Both the position numbers and the translations under genes were made by a program. The notes under the pieces were generated by a model that was not told the DNA's origin, ran no database searches, and saw only the letters and a program-made list of their open reading frames with translations. A stretch of DNA of 5,875 bases from Anaerolineae bacterium. GTDB lineage: Bacteria; Chloroflexota; Anaerolineae; J102. Each line of letters starts with the position of its first letter. Position 1 is the first letter of the stretch. This document shows positions 5,320 through 5,875 of this stretch, piece after piece. Location: contig JALXAF010000259.1 in NCBI GenBank assembly GCA_026992375.1, forward strand, positions 1 to 5,875. Reading direction: 5' to 3'.

Positions 5320-5875
5320 ATGCCCCATTTTCGCTTCACTCTCCCCGATTCCCGGCCCGTCCACATCCGCCTCAACGCCGAAGCCCTGACCATCAGCATC
5401 GATGAGCTGCTGATCTACACGTTCGATCGGTCCGGGCGGCTGTATGGCGCGTTCGATCATGGCGTCAACTATCGCCGCGGGCTGGATGGCCGGGTGCTGG
5501 CCCGCTGGCGGGATGAGCGCAACCGGCGGCAGCGGCGATGGCTGCGTGAGGAGGAGATTGCGACGCTGTTGGGGAAGATGCGGGGGGATTTGGAAGTAAT
5601 CAGTGATCAGTATTCAGTGTTCAGTAAGCAGTATTCAGGGGGCGGTGAGCAGCGTTCTTCTGAAACCGGGGATGTGTCGTTGATGCTGGCAAGCGTTCTG
5701 GCCTTCGACTACCAGGCCGATGTGCAACGTTTCCACCAGGTCTATCGTCCCATCAGCATCCTGCCGCCCGACCAGTATCAGGCCCTGGTGCTGCAAGCCA
5801 CCGAGGGCTGTTCCTTCAACACATGCACCTTTTGCGCGCTCTACCGAGATCGTCCTTTCCGCATCAAATCGCCCG
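5320..5875 (+). CDS. Radical SAM protein, N-terminal part, truncated by the window end
   Basis: The frame opens at ATG 5320, 12 nt after an in-frame TGA (5308-5310), and stays open for 185 codons to the window edge. Near the end is the cluster-binding motif C164-SFNT-C169-TF-C172 in the context TEGCSFNTCTFCALYRDRPF. Three cysteines followed by a [L/M]YRD-type segment are typical of a COG1032-like group of radical SAM Fe-S oxidoreductases. These bind a [4Fe-4S] cluster and cleave S-adenosylmethionine to a 5'-deoxyadenosyl radical (family knowledge). The spacing is CX4CX2C, not the common CX3CX2C. Before it lies an extension of about 130 residues: a beta-rich segment (1-65), a very basic stretch (RWRDERNRRQRRWLREEE, about 62-79), and then a linker made by a heptamer repeat array (about residues 92-112). 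No Shine-Dalgarno site precedes the ATG, so translation may be leaderless or weak. The substrate cannot be assigned, and most of the barrel lies outside the window. Confidence 0.82.
   Translation, partial: MPHFRFTLPDSRPVHIRLNAEALTISIDELLIYTFDRSGRLYGAFDHGVNYRRGLDGRVLARWRDERNRRQRRWLREEEIATLLGKMRGDLEVISDQYSVFSKQYSGGGEQRSSETGDVSLMLASVLAFDYQADVQRFHQVYRPISILPPDQYQALVLQATEGCSFNTCTFCALYRDRPFRIKSP
5594..5656. repeat. Tandem heptamer array (consensus CAGTRWT) inside the radical SAM coding sequence
   Basis: Nine contiguous 7-nt registers. Units starting at 5601, 5608, 5615, 5622 and 5629 all begin CAGT, with variable last three bases; the unit at 5594 (AAGTAAT) and those at 5636, 5643 and 5650 are decayed copies. 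Three heptamers equal seven codons, so the protein shows a 7-residue echo (SDQYSVF then SKQYSGG). The total of 63 bp equals 21 codons and leaves the reading frame unchanged. The two other forward frames contain stops in the array, so the gene uses the only open one. Confidence 0.8.

Noticed and set aside
5161..5460. Minus-strand frame of 99 aa across the spacer and the start of the radical SAM gene
   Set aside because: It overlaps the heptamer array and the radical SAM N-terminus, has no RBS or known domain, and is best explained as chance in GC-rich DNA.
5254..5656. CRISPR array made of the short repeats
   Set aside because: Repeats are 7 nt and contiguous with no spacers, and the second array lies inside a coding sequence.

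Overview
The window holds four genes, all on the + strand, in GC-rich bacterial DNA. The best guess for the source is a member of the Chloroflexota (Anaerolineae/Ardenticatenia/Caldilineae-like). This is an inference from three things: a two-domain archaeal/thermophile-type protein disulfide oxidoreductase, a secreted protease ending in the short hydrophobic-basic tail FFPLILR, and short heptamer repeat arrays. No ribosomal or other phylogenetic marker is present, so the assignment is tentative.

Layout: (1) 1-2115, a UvrD/PcrA-type superfamily 1 DNA helicase. It lacks its first few dozen codons, including the Walker A motif, which lie left of the window. A hairpin terminator follows. (2) 2371-4197, a complete secreted subtilisin-family (S8) protease of bacillopeptidase F type. 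It has a signal peptide, propeptide, full catalytic machinery, a small C-terminal beta-sandwich-like domain and a distinctive tail, and is followed by a strong hairpin plus T-run. (3) 4355-5038, a complete protein disulfide oxidoreductase with two thioredoxin folds and two CXXC motifs, again followed by a strong terminator. (4) 5039-5319, non-coding DNA with an array of CCCAATA-type heptamers. (5) 5320 to the right edge, the N-terminal part of a radical SAM protein whose coding sequence carries a second, unrelated heptamer array (consensus CAGTRWT). The array spans exactly 63 bp and so keeps the frame.

Each complete gene has its own terminator-like hairpin. The window therefore looks like a series of independent transcription units rather than an operon, and I see no functional pathway linking the neighbours. 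Helicase repair, extracellular proteolysis, cytoplasmic thiol-disulfide exchange and an unassigned radical SAM reaction appear to be side by side by chance. I found no mobile element, CRISPR array, RNA gene or defence system. The most unusual signals are the two heptamer arrays, especially the one translated inside the radical SAM gene, and the C-terminal tail of the protease.
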